A model generated the notes under the pieces. That model was not told the origin of the DNA and did not search any database. It worked only from the letters and a program-made list of their open reading frames with translations. This document shows positions 44,801 to 55,533 of a stretch of DNA of 64,000 bases, in pieces (position 1 is the first letter of the stretch; every line of letters starts with the position of its first letter). Both the position numbers and the translations under genes were made by a program. This stretch comes from Plectrocnemia conspersa (Eukaryota > Arthropoda > Insecta > Trichoptera > Polycentropodidae): positions 124,001-188,000 of the forward strand of contig VTFK01000493.1 in the NCBI GenBank assembly GCA_009617715.1, written 5' to 3'.

Positions 44801-46017
44801 ATTTAAATAAATTCAGGGGTGGTATGAACTGACATCTCACTCGCCGATACCATTGAATTTAGCATGTATTTGTGCTCTATTGGCTTCAAAGAGACATCAT
44901 AGATACATATTGTTCGGTGTGATAATGCAATTGAGAAAAACTAACCAGTGGTCATTACCAGGCTTACACTTGGGCTCAGTTCCTTACGTAAGCGAAAGAG
45001 ATAACTAAGGTTGCTTTGAGGTAAATTCGAACAAAATGTCCAAATTTATGAAGAATTTGTTGCTGTAGAGCAAGAACAACGACCGACAGTGCCCAAAATA
45101 GTCGATAGCAAACTTAATTAGAACATTCAGTTTTAAAAACTTAAGAAAATGATATTGTTCAAGCCAGGTAATAATCTTGACAAAAACATCTTACTTGTTA
45201 TTTTACGTAAAAGCAGACTAAGAATAATTTAAATAAGTATATAACGACGATAATTCCAAATGGGTTAAATAGTAATAAATAATAATAATTGTATTAAATA
45301 GTAAATAATAGTACTAAGAATATAAGATTTTTTTAAATGTCCAAGAATGTGTCTATTTTATTAATGCTCATTACTTTTATAAAAATATATTGAAGATAAT
45401 ATTAATAACTGTAACTAGATGTAGCGAATTGTTTCATAAGCAAGTCGTGAGGGATTAATTCAGAACTAATATAATGCAACAATAACATGGTACAAGCTGA
45501 TATTAAAGAGCTTCTAAGTAAACCGTCGTCACTTTTTATATGCACAAATAACAACACTACAAATTCAACATCAGACGAATGGTACTATAGTAGGCATGTC
45601 GCACAAAATAAATCAACAACTAAATATATAGGAGCAACGTTTTAAATTACAATAATAATGCTGCAATAGATATGAACAATATAATCGTTATGTAATCAAT
45701 AAATTTCAATTTATAAAACAAAGCTTTGTTGTTAGATGAAGTGCAAACGGCTTACACCAACATCTCGCAGAGTTGGAAGCGTTTTCGAAACATATAACTA
45801 ATATCTGAAATGCACAGCAAAAACAAAAATTCTTTATTTCATGATAAATGCTGCAACGCATATTGCTAATCGTGGAGCTGTATATTTAAACAATAACATA
45901 GAACAAAATGGATATTTATTTATTAAAAGTATTACTATCGTGACCTGACAGGTTAACCCAATGCATTACGATGGCCAAGAGTATAAAATATATTACAATT
46001 TTCAAATACATATATAC
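44801..46017. other. Upstream region of locus A
   Basis: No gene is visible. A LINE-like tail (minus strand TTGGCCATCGTAATGCATTG) lies at 45,955-45,975. The region next to 44,720 should hold the promoter and 5' UTR of locus A; nothing in it is distinctive. Confidence 0.4.
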
Positions 46018-46170
46018 CAGGCGCGTACGGTGAGATACATTCCCTTTCGCGAGTTACGTGACGAGAGCGAGTGAGAAGAAGTGGGTGTGCGGAACGCATG
46101 TAACGCACACCCTTATCTCTCATTCACTCTCGTCAGAATGAAAGGAAATGTATCTCACCATACGCGCCTG
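46018..46170. mobile_element. Foldback hAT-type MITE with 8-bp target duplication
   Basis: ATATATAC at 46,010-46,017 and 46,171-46,178 flank a 153-bp element whose ends read CAGGCGCGTACGGTGAGATA and, inverted, CAGGCGCGTATGGTGAGATA. The inverted repeats extend far inward, with GAGAGCGAGTGAGA against TCTCATTCACTCTC, so most of the element folds back on itself. Confidence 0.9.
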
Positions 46171-46259
46171 ATATATACGTATACATATACGTACATATAC
46201 ACATATAAGTAAAAAAACGAAAACAAGATAAAAGAACAAACACAAATCACCTCAAAAGG

Positions 46260-46420
46260 TGTGCAGTGTCCCACACGAATTGAACCAAAACCCTGCATGT
46301 GCATTAGAAAATGTCAATATCTCGATGCACAATATTAAGCAGACGAACGGTCTTTGCCAGAGAAGAGTTGGCAAATGCTCCAGTTCTCGACTTTATAGGC
46401 AAGAACGAAAAAAAAATTTT
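46260..46420. repeat. Repeat shared with 59,200-59,310
   Basis: The wording AATATCTCGATGCACAATAT, TTTGCCAGA, AGTTGGCAAATGCTCCAG matches AATATTTCGAT, ATTGCCAGA, AGTTGGCAAGTGCTCCAA upstream of locus B. Either the segmental duplication extends this far or both copies belong to a LINE family. Confidence 0.6.
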
Positions 46421-46589
46421 TTGATCATGAAACAATTTTTTTTATGTTTTTAACCCTAGTGGAATTTATACGTACTACGCATAGTTCTTAACATATCACA
46501 AAAAAATGACTAAATTAACATAAAAAATAAGATTTTTTTTATATGATCTTCAAATTGCGAAAAATTCTTTCACAAAGGATTAACAAAAG

Positions 46590-47085
46590 TTAAGACATCA
46601 TCGACATATTCATAATAAAAGGAATACCAATAAGTTACATAAACGTAGATATGTGCATGGACCCTACCTCTGATCATTCCCCGGTAATAATGTCATTAAG
46701 TGATACAATGATTACTAAAGACCCCGTTTCCACTATTACCAACAAAAAGGACGAATCGGGATAGATACAAAGATCACCCGGAAGGCTTCATTGTGCTTAA
46801 TGTACCACTGAAAACTAAAGAACTTGAAAATGACTGAAATTTGTTCGTCAACCAACTACAACATTCAAGAATTACAAAACAAAATTATGGAGAAAAACTA
46901 TTTTCTAGAAATTAAAACTGTACTTAATAGAAAACCATTCAAAAGATAAAGAATCTCCAAGTTTATTAATAAAGTAACGCCAAAACAGGTTGAGGAAATT
47001 AAACTTCTAAACTCGAAGAACGTGCCTGATACGGATCTCATAACTGTCCAGATGCTCAAAGAAATGCCATACAAATGAAAACATC
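46590..47085 (+). mobile_element. Jockey-like LINE remnant (endonuclease end and linker)
   Basis: The plus strand reads DIFIIKGIPISYINVDMCMD then PTSDHSPVIMSLS, the C-terminal part of the apurinic endonuclease domain with its SDH motif, and after a gap PKQVEEIKLLNSKNVPDTDL followed by MLKEMP, the linker before reverse transcriptase. Frameshifts and stops are present; the reverse transcriptase itself is absent. Confidence 0.7.
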
Positions 47086-47230
47086 GCGTTCAGATTAAAT
47101 TAAATTAAGACCATCGTAACAGGTTACCTAAATGCATCACAATAGTAAAAATAAAATACATTATATTATAACAATAAACAAAAAATAATACATAGTAAGA
47201 AAGAAAAAAATCATAAGATACTGATATTAA

Positions 47231-48241
47231 CCATTTGAGTGCCAAGGAGCGCGATCACGATCGCGTTGAGAGAATGCATGTTTCGACATGTTACGTCAGT
47301 ATTTATTGAGTTCTTGCGTGCCTCTAGTTTTTTAGGTAAAAATATATTTAGCTACTGATATATATGGCTTTACACTTTAATTTGAATCTACAATAATGGA
47401 AATAAACAATTAAAATATACGTTATTCATAGCCCAAGAAAGATAACAATATGAGTTCAACGACCGAAAAATTTGAAAGTGAAGACGATTCGCTGTACTGA
47501 TTTTGCGAGAATTGATGATAGTATTCTGGAATATGAAACTAATGATAGTTCCATTGTTACTATTCAAAACAAGCCCAGAGTTTTTAATCTCATCGAAAGT
47601 TCAGAAAGCGAAGAAATTGACACAAATACAACTTTCGGAATAAAATTTCCCTTATGCTCATATAATTTATAAAATAAACGTGGGTAGTAAATGTATGCTA
47701 CGTCTTTAATTTACATCCAAGCATAATTGAAAAAATTGAGTAGGAATGGTTAGAAATAGAAAATCAACCACATATTTCAATTACGAATGTTACCTCAACA
47801 GATTTAAGAGGGTTGGAAAAATTACCGGGTCTAAATTTAAGAAGATGTACTGTGTTCAGTTCCCAAAATGGAGGACCTATAAAAAGATCAAACCTAATTT
47901 GTGTCAGATGTAAGAAAGGTGTACATGGAATATTTGTAGGACAGCATAAATGTGAAGAATAAGTAAAATAAACTTTGTACTATGACGAAAATATTATATT
48001 TTTATTTACAAAAAATGTTTGCAGATGCAGCCTTCTATATGAATGTTTAAGAAGTAATAAGAAAAATTGTAATATATAAAGGAAAGATGTTAAATTTATA
48101 GTTCAACTTTGTTATTTTATTATTGAAATCCATATATTATTTTTTAAAAAAGTTTTTGATTTTTTTTTACATCCCTCTTTTTAACTAAGAAATTGTTGGC
48201 AATTATGACATAGTATGAAAAAATGAATGGCACTCAAATGG
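47231..48241 (+). mobile_element. Internally deleted piggyBac-like element
   Basis: TTAA at 47,227-47,230 and 48,242-48,245 flanks terminal repeats CCATTTGAGTGCCA in both orientations. The interior keeps two ends of a transposase: an acidic N-terminus with PRVFNLIESSESEEID and a C-terminal Cys-rich finger reading LICVRCKKGVHGIFVGQHKC, just before a stop near 47,961. The catalytic middle is missing. It is a longer relative of the element at 31,010-31,496. Confidence 0.88.
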
Positions 48242-48245
48242 TTAA

Positions 48246-48449
48246 ATAATACAAACCAAACCAGCTCCTCGCAGCTGACATTAAATAATGCAATGTCAGC
48301 GTATTAAGGAGCCAGATGTCAACAGCCATAGGCGAGACGGCTAGTGCGGATGTCGAACTGGCTTTAACGGGCATTAGAAAAGTATCCGATCGTAATTCTC
48401 GAAAACATTCCAGACCCCAAAATTGGAAATCCTCGATCATAGTTTGATT
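48246..48449. other. Unassigned sequence of balanced composition, left part
   Basis: This and 48,928-50,040 form one block split by a hAT insertion. It could be decayed retrotransposon or an untranslated region; I recognise nothing in it. Confidence 0.3.
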
Positions 48450-48457
48450 GTCTACAG

Positions 48458-48919
48458 CAGGGGTGGCCAACCCACGGCGCCCATGCAGCCCCGCCTTTTT
48501 TCCGGCCCGTGAGATTAATCACTTTTACAAAATATATTAATTTTATAATGGCCAAAATGGTGAAAACCAATGTTTTATAAAAAATACATTATTTGTGCAT
48601 TCGTATATTCAAAAATTAACTGTCAAAATTATGAGAAAAAATTAACTTTGGTTTTAAAATAATATTCTTGCGAATATGTGAGATATATATTTCTTTACAA
48701 TGTACATTTAGTAACATTATTATTATATTATCTATGTTTATATGTAAGAATAATAGTAAACACAATAATAACTCATTATGTTTCAATTTTTCACTCTAAA
48801 AAAATGTCTATTGTGTATCTAAATCTAACATAGGGATATATAATTTTATATGTGACCTGCGGAGTTATGATGCATTTCCATTTATGATCCATTTCCATCA
48901 TTTGGGTTGGCCACCCTTG
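48458..48919. mobile_element. Non-autonomous hAT element with perfect 8-bp target duplication
   Basis: GTCTACAG at 48,450-48,457 and 48,920-48,927 flanks ends CAGGGGTGGCCAACCCACGG and, inverted, CAAGGGTGGCCAACCCAAA. The 462-bp interior is A+T-rich without a transposase. Confidence 0.92.
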
Positions 48920-48927
48920 GTCTACAG

Positions 48928-50040
48928 TATCCTTCAGTTTCCCTCCCCTTCCCCTATCCATTTCCGTCTCCATAAAAGATAGAGATGCCGGAGACAATCA
49001 GTAGCTAAATTGCAAGTCAACCCGAACGCGGTCGTCACTCAGACGATCAAGGAAGGAGGCCTAGCCTAACGTCTAGAGGTACAGACGCGAAAGCTAGGCT
49101 GGGTAATATCCGGTCGCCCATAAAATGAAAATCCCGAGCCTAATGCGACCGTGAGGACGTGGGCCCATTAAAAAAAAATATCCTTTAGTAGCTTAAAAAA
49201 CTACTTAATGACATACAACTCTGAAATAACTCAGCGAATCCTATCCCTACCCTCCTAAAAGGAAGGCGCTGGAATACATAAATGGATAATAACCTATAAC
49301 GACCCAGATACAACGTCCGTCCGAAGACGCAGCAGACCCGAAAATGAAGTCCCACTAAGACTTGCACTCGGACTAAGCAGCGTTATACAATGACTCCGTA
49401 TCACTGCTACTGTCTCCAACGCATAGAGTGGGGTACCTTTGCGCATTCGACTGGAAATATAAGACGGTGTCAAAAGCTCACATACACATTCGACTTGACT
49501 ACACCTAGACGCTCGGATCACATCTTCGTTAAACGGTCTCCTTAGAACTCGTATTTACACCTCGCCTCCTGTCTGAGCAACCATCCCCAGGACACGCGCT
49601 CGAGGATAAATATCGACGACTAGTCGAAGGGTTTAGCTATGACAACAAGGTTCACCGTTAAACACGTCAAGAATACTACTGGAAGGTTACATAAGGGTTA
49701 CTTTGTACAGTTCGCTGTACAAACGTCCTATTATAAATCGTCAACCGGCGCTGCTGAAAACGTTAAATAAAAACGTTAAGTAAACGACAATCCACGACCT
49801 GACTGATTCAAACCAAATATCCTAAGGTATCTCAAGAAACTTTTCTCAACTTTTTCGATTAAGAGGGAGTATTTAGTTACTCGGAGATTCTAAATTATCG
49901 ATTCCGATTCAAGAATACTCCAAGCTAAATCCTAACAGAGCAAATGCATCTTAACAATTTTAACCTTTTCCAGTCCTATGTCAAATGTCATTCCACATTG
50001 GACGTCAATGTCATTCGACATTGTGTGAGTTTCAGTATAA
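48928..50040. other. Unassigned sequence of balanced composition, right part
   Basis: No gene recognised. Open frames up to 75 codons on the minus strand have no family pattern. The contrast in composition with the A+T-rich neighbours suggests an old retrotransposon or a regulatory block. Confidence 0.3.
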
Positions 50041-50089
50041 TTCTATACACCACTTTCAACCCGTTACCGGACAGTTGTAGTGAACGCGG

Positions 50090-50559
50090 CCGGCAACAAC
50101 CAGGCCTTCAGTATCGGGCCGGCGCCGGGTGGATTCATCCGGCACGCCTGAAATGGTAAGTACTAGCCCATACAACACCACCCACACTATATGGCACCGG
50201 CCTAGTGCCGGGTGAATCCATCCGGCACGTGTGAAGCTACACTTAGGCTGGTTTCACACGTGCCGGACGAATTCATCCGGCGCCGGCTCGACCCTGCCCA
50301 TACAACACCACCCCCACTACACAGCGCTGTCTCGGTGCCGGGCAAATCCATCCGGCACGGGTGAAACCGGCCTTGGTGTAGTTTCACACGTGCCGGATGG
50401 ATTTGCCCGGCACCGGGCCGGCGCCGTGTAGTGGAGGTGGTGTTGTAGGAACAGCGTCGGGCCGGCGCCGGATGGATTCGTCCGGCACGTCTGAAACGGT
50501 AGGTACTAACCCATACAACAGCATCCCCACTACATGGCGCCGGCACGTGTGAACCGGCC
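50090..50559. repeat. G+C-rich nested foldback cluster
   Basis: The core GTGCCGGATGGATTTGCCCG and close variants occur at least seven times in alternating orientation, along with GGTTTCACACGTGCCGG and CCATACAACACCACCCCCAC. Units of about 130-180 bp appear to be MITEs inserted next to or inside each other; one runs roughly 50,246-50,377 with ends GGCTGGTTTCACACG and, inverted, AAGGCCGGTTTCACCCG. Open frames here, up to 153 codons, arise only because stop codons are scarce in the repeat. Confidence 0.75.
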
Positions 50560-50563
50560 TTAA

Positions 50564-50729
50564 TGCTCGGCCACACAAAGCGGTCTGTCGCGGCGGGAAG
50601 CGATATCTGATCGACGCGATCAGGCGGTCTTGTTGTATGATGATGCGATGTTGCATCATACAACCAGACCGCCGACCGCGTCCGTCAGATATCGCTTCCC
50701 GCCGCGACAGACCGCTGTGTGACCGAGCC
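50564..50729. mobile_element. Foldback MITE flanked by TTAA
   Basis: TTAA at 50,560-50,563 and 50,730-50,733. Left end TGCTCGGCCACAC; right end, inverted, GGCTCGGTCACAC. These continue into long arms sharing GCGGTCTGTCGCGGCGGGAA and AGCGATATCTGA; the inner part also pairs (GGCGGTCT with AGACCGCC). Almost the whole 166 bp is a hairpin. Confidence 0.9.
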
Positions 50730-50733
50730 TTAA

Positions 50734-51690
50734 CTCTTATAATTCCGTCTATGGCGCTTCAAATTCGGCACTTGGTCCATATGGAAGCAATCCGATCAAA
50801 AGGTCGCCGGTTTTGCCATGAATGAAACAACATTTTCAAGCTCGAATTCCGTTATCGCTAAGCACCGGACTTGGAATCGCCGGATAATGGAGGGCAGTCA
50901 AAACAATTACCTCACTCCTCTTCGTAAGTACGTCGCCCCGATGAAGAAAATGAGTGGCACTTTCTCAAAAACAGGTGAGGATTACGTTTAAAGCATCAGA
51001 AAACACGTTTTATATGGATTATAATCGTTAAAACTGCGACGAACGCGCAGTATTACCTGTGAGCCGGGGACCGGACGCGGGCTGTGTGATAGGTCCTAAG
51101 AGATCAATCAAACGACCATTACAATATTTTATTTCAACAAAACGTTTAATAATATTTAATTACTCAATAGCACTTTAATATAACTAAAATTGGATAATAA
51201 AAAACATTATGATTGGTAAGAATATAAAATATGATAAAAAAATATAAAATAATATATTTATACTGCTTTTCGAAAATTAAAATGTCTGAAGTTAACACTC
51301 ACGTCAGCATAAGTATGTTTTTAAGATAAAAACTGTGCTTACTACATATTCTTTTTTCAATGATTTAAATAGTGGTTTAATGTTTAAAGACACGAAAATA
51401 TTACATTAAGACCATTTTATAACTACATTTTAAAAATATTACATTTTATACATACATCTAAGGCTATTTTATAACCATGTATTTTACACTCACTATATTT
51501 TTACATAAAAAAATATTCTGTACATTGGTTTAAAACACTACGTTGGCTAAGTTAAAGAAAACCACAAAAAAAGAGTATGAACGTCGAATAATTATCAAAA
51601 CTCATTAAATTGCAAGTTGTTACATATATGTATGTATGTTTAAATATGATATTGAATCGAATATCCTTAAATATTTTTCGGTTACAAAAA
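50734..51690. other. Non-coding stretch with splice-donor-like motifs
   Basis: No gene seen. CTTCGTAAGTACG near 50,927 is a good donor-like motif in a G+C-richer patch, but no exon context supports it. From 51,100 on it is A+T-rich. Confidence 0.35.
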
Positions 51691-51697
51691 TATATAC

Positions 51698-52060
51698 AGG
51701 AAGTCCCCGTTCAACGCGGGGGATATGTTCTGGACATGATCGCGTTAAGGGAAATTTCGCGATCAACGGGGGATTTTTGAAAAAAAAACATTGTAAAATT
51801 CTTAAAACACTTTATTTATTAAATAAATATTAATAATAACAAAAAGGCATATATTTCCATCGGGAAGAAGAGTTAGACGGTCCTTGGATGCCAGAAGCAT
51901 CCATTTAAATCCAGAAACGGTATTCCCATCTATGGAAATAAACGTACGTGTTGGCATTCGTTTCCAATAAAGTCCAGTCTCATACACATTAACAATTAAA
52001 TTGATGCTTAAAAGGGTTGTGATTGTACTTTAATTATAACCGCAACTTTTTTAAGCATAA
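51698..52060 (-). mobile_element. Tigger/pogo-like transposon remnant
   Basis: The plus-strand end CAGGAAGTCCCCGTTCAACG resembles Tigger-type terminal repeats. The minus strand encodes YETGLYWKRMPTRTF and LLASKDRLTLLPDGN, matching the DETGL, WK..P.RT and SKDRLT motifs of the CENP-B/Tigger DDE domain, where the catalytic Asp position here reads Tyr. Only this small part of the transposase survives. Confidence 0.75.
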
Positions 52061-52064
52061 TATC

Positions 52065-52440
52065 AACGGTGAAGCTGGTTTTAAAAAATGGAAAAATAAT
52101 TAAATTTTGGCGGCGCAAAGGTAATATAGTCGTGACGTATGGTGCGGCGGCGCAGGCTTTGCTTGTAGGGCTCCAGGGGCGCGTGTAGGGTTTTATGAGG
52201 CGCAGCCTCCAGCGACGCTCGGCGTGCTTCGCTCCAAGCGGTATGGAACAACGTAGACCCGGGCAGCGCGGTGAAGCTGGTTTTAAAAAAATGGAAAAAA
52301 ATAATTAAATTTTGGGGGCGCGAGCAGAACGCGCATGTACAGGAGTGGATTGGGGGCCACATGGTGCGTCAGTGCAGCAGGGAGTGGATTGGGGGCCACA
52401 TGGTGCGTCACAGAGCGTGCGCATTGGGACATGCATTAGA
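52065..52440. repeat. Direct repeats in a G+C-rich block
   Basis: GGTGAAGCTGGTTTTAAAAA followed by ATGGAAAAA and ATAATTAAATTTTGG occurs at about 52,069 and again at about 52,270. Separately, GAGTGGATTGGGGGCCACAT followed by GGTGCGTCA occurs at 52,341 and 52,382, 41 bp apart. The host sequence is unidentified and G+C-rich. Confidence 0.8.
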
Positions 52441-52805
52441 GGCTCCAAGTCGCGGGGCCTCGTCCTGCTTGGTCGAGCTTGGTTTACGATGGCACTTGGG
52501 TGGCTTCTCGCTGGAAGCGTGTTGCGGCGCCGGGTAGTTCCTAGGTCACGTGGTCGGCGTCGGCGGTTATCGATGGGGGCCTGTTAGGGATCGCAGGCCC
52601 CTCGTCTCGGTGATCTTCCAGCTCGAGTACAAATCCAAAAAAGCTCCGGCGGGATGGCGGTAAGCGGCTCAGCGACTCATTTTGTGTATCTAAAATTTTA
52701 ATTAAAAAAAACTACGTTCAGCTAAGGTCACATTTACTGAGGTTGTCAACATAATTTGTAATGCAATTAATAAGTTTAAGTATGTAGGGGGCCCATTTAT
52801 ATATA
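52441..52805. other. G+C-rich to A+T-rich non-coding stretch
   Basis: Nothing recognised. Open frames near 52,440-52,590 show no family pattern. Confidence 0.4.
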
Positions 52806-53218
52806 CAGGGGTACCTCGGTATACGTCCACTTTGGAATAGGTCCAACTTGGTATACGTCCTGTTTGGACGAGGAACATTTTGCTTGGTATAAGACATTCG
52901 TTTGGAATACGACCCGCGTGCGTGCTAAACATTTTATGAGTCAAAAAGACACATCGCGCATGCGCAACTTGTATGAGTTACAACACCGCGCGAAAAATAC
53001 GTTTGGTATACGTCCTATTTGGTATAAGTCCAAGGATCTGGAACGGATTAAGGACTTATACCGAGGCAGTGACGTAGCCAGAATTTTGTCAAGAAAAAGG
53101 CAAGGTAATTTTTGTAATTTATATTTAATCAACATAAAATCACTGGCCGTGCTCCGTCAAGGGGGTGGTTCAGACCCCCCCCCCCTCTTCACTAAGCCAC
53201 TTTACCGAGGTACCACTG
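52806..53218. mobile_element. Tigger-type MITE with TA target duplication
   Basis: Ends CAGGGGTACCTCGGTA and, inverted, CAGTGGTACCTCGGTA, flanked by TA at 52,804-52,805 and 53,219-53,220. Subterminal TTTGGTATACGTCC-type words repeat in the left third. A 139-codon frame through the element reflects those subrepeats, not a gene. Confidence 0.85.
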
Positions 53219-53221
53219 TAT

Positions 53222-53800
53222 TTATATTTACAGGATTGCAAAAATGGACAAAACTTGGCAGAACTCTGGTAATAATGGCGTGACGGACACTTTCTCTTGG
53301 CGACTTTGGCGGACTCACGACGGCCGGTTGCGAGTCCGGCCTGCTTCCTAGTTCACCGAACATAATAATATTCTTGTCGTCTGATGTCGTCATATTAACA
53401 GCTAAGTTGCGGTTGCCTTTTTGTTTGTATGGAGTTTTAGTCTGTTTCTGTATGTCGTGTATTTGTTCGTTATTTCGTCTTTTATTGATTCTATGTTAAC
53501 GTCATTAGAAACATACCAGGAAGCGTCAACTATCATTCGTAACACCTTGGTTTGGAATCTCTGGATGATGGCGATGGTGGAAGCACAGGCCCCAAAGTTG
53601 AATCTCGTATGTCCATACTGATGTGTACATTCATATCTTGTTTTCCAGTGTCTTCTGTGATATTCTTTCCATCATCCAATGAATTTTCCGAAGTTGAATT
53701 CCAAGTTGTTTACGTTTTACTAAAAATATGTTTCCGCCATGTTTCTTCTGTTCAAATATACTCTCAGGTATTTGACCTATTTCTTATGTTGTAATATTTT
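53222..53800 (-). mobile_element. Jockey-like LINE remnant (reverse transcriptase C-terminal part and 3' tail)
   Basis: The minus strand from about 53,795 reads KYLRVYLNRRN, then QLGIQLRKIHWMM across a shift, then YEIQLWG, IAIIQRFQTKVLRMIVDASW and YVSNDVNIESIKDEI, all standard for the region after the jockey reverse transcriptase. The 3' tail at 53,222-53,350 shares wording such as ACCAGAGT.CT..CAAGTTTTG with the jockey copy at 27.3 kb. Confidence 0.8.
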
Positions 53801-53830
53801 ACCATTTAGCGACACATTCGAGCATGTATG

Positions 53831-53867
53831 TTTAATCAATGTGAACGTAACGTTCACATTGATTAAA
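53831..53867. repeat. Perfect 37-bp palindrome
   Basis: Arms TTTAATCAATGTGAACGT and its exact reverse complement are separated by a single A. It is an isolated structure next to the jockey remnant. Confidence 0.95.
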
Positions 53868-54564
53868 AATACCTGTTGATTTCTTCGTATTTGCTTCAAT
53901 TCTCAAATTTTTCATCCATTGTGTATCAATGGTTTATCTGGAGGTTTCTTAACGTTTTCAATAGGTCCTGATGAGAAGCGATCACAGCTGCATTGCCCGC
54001 AAATGTCGCTATTGTTGCTGAACCTGCCTCTGGGAGATCAGCTGTATATATTAGGTAGAGGCTAAAAATTAATAAAACAATATTATATATAGTTAATAAT
54101 TTAATTCAGCAATGATCCAAGGCTTTAGTTGAATTATTTGCCTATCAGAAACCAGCATTTGTTTGCAATATGTATATAATACAATACAAAATTCCAATAC
54201 ATAAATAGAAATCAAAATGCAAATATTGTAAATTAAATGTAACAGTGTAAGTATAAACATGTTATATATATATATATCAATTGACAAAAATATTCTTTAT
54301 ATCCGAGATCGTTGTGACTGCCAACAGCGTATTCCGTCCCAACTTTTGACTACCCAACTTAACCTAAAGCTCAACACAACGACGTTGACAGTATTGTTAC
54401 TTTACGAGACAGCTTACATTCAATCAAATGTTGCAGTTTATATCTAAAAATGTGTCAATCTGTATTTTATATTTTTTCAATCCCCAAATTTTCCTTATTT
54501 TCTTATCGCCATTTATTCCCACCGTGCCACTGCTTCTAATAATCTAATGTAGAAAAAATCAATA
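53868..54564. other. Non-coding stretch
   Basis: I see no supported gene or element. Confidence 0.5.
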
Positions 54565-55533
54565 ATGGGTTTTGGAAGTCGTAAGGTTTTGAAATTAAAA
54601 TGTACATATTTGTTTAAAATCTATTTATTTTTCCATCATAAATGAAAAATATTTATTAACTGATTTAAAATCAAAAAATAAATTCTACAAAAATTATAAA
54701 ACGTTTTATCTTACTAAAACACTTACATATTCATAATATATAATAGGAAATATTTTTAAAAACACTATCACATACATAATCTTATTGTTTAATATAATAT
54801 AAATCAATGTAAAATGTTATTTTAATAGTTGGTTTTAAAATAGATTACTTACTTATTAATAATTTTAGGTTGACTACATTTTTGGAACCATTTGTAACTT
54901 TCAAGGTTTAGACAAAATCAAATTTAAAATCAGGTTAACTCGCCCACCATTTAAAAGTATAAAATTATAAAAAAAACTTGCTTATTACATAATTTTTAGC
55001 TAAACGTGTTTACTTTATGAATTTAACCCATTCCTGATATACAACGTTATACCGTTGTTTGCGACAATATCAAATAAATGCTATTTATGTTGACATGATA
55101 TTGAAAAGCTAATAGAGTAAGATTTTGAAAAACACCAATGCAACCAGAGTTGAACAAAAATTAGATCAAAAATATTTTTTGAGATGTCATAGTTGCACAT
55201 AAATAGGTGCAATATTCCTTTTTAAGGAAATCACTCTTACGTTAATAATTAATAATCGATATATTACATATGAATGTATGTAAAAGTTAAGTTTAAAGAA
55301 CCACATAAAAAATACTAATATCTAACGAATTATTAACGATACATAAAAATAATATCAATAAAACAGAAAATAAATTTCTTTAAAATCTTTTTCATTTATG
55401 GTTTGCACATTTGAATGACTGATGTGTCCATTTTAATTGTTTTTTTTTTAAATATTATTAAAATTTTGTTAAAACTAAAATAGTAAGAACTTATACAAAT
55501 TATTTCCAATTGATTTCGATGGGGATCGTCAAG

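Noticed and set aside
50202..50663. 153-codon minus-strand frame
   Set aside because: Lies entirely in G+C-rich inverted MITE repeats and reads as repeated Pro/Arg/His segments in several frames; not a gene.
52864..53283. 139-codon plus-strand frame
   Set aside because: Crosses a Tigger-type MITE from end to end and reflects its terminal and subterminal repeats.
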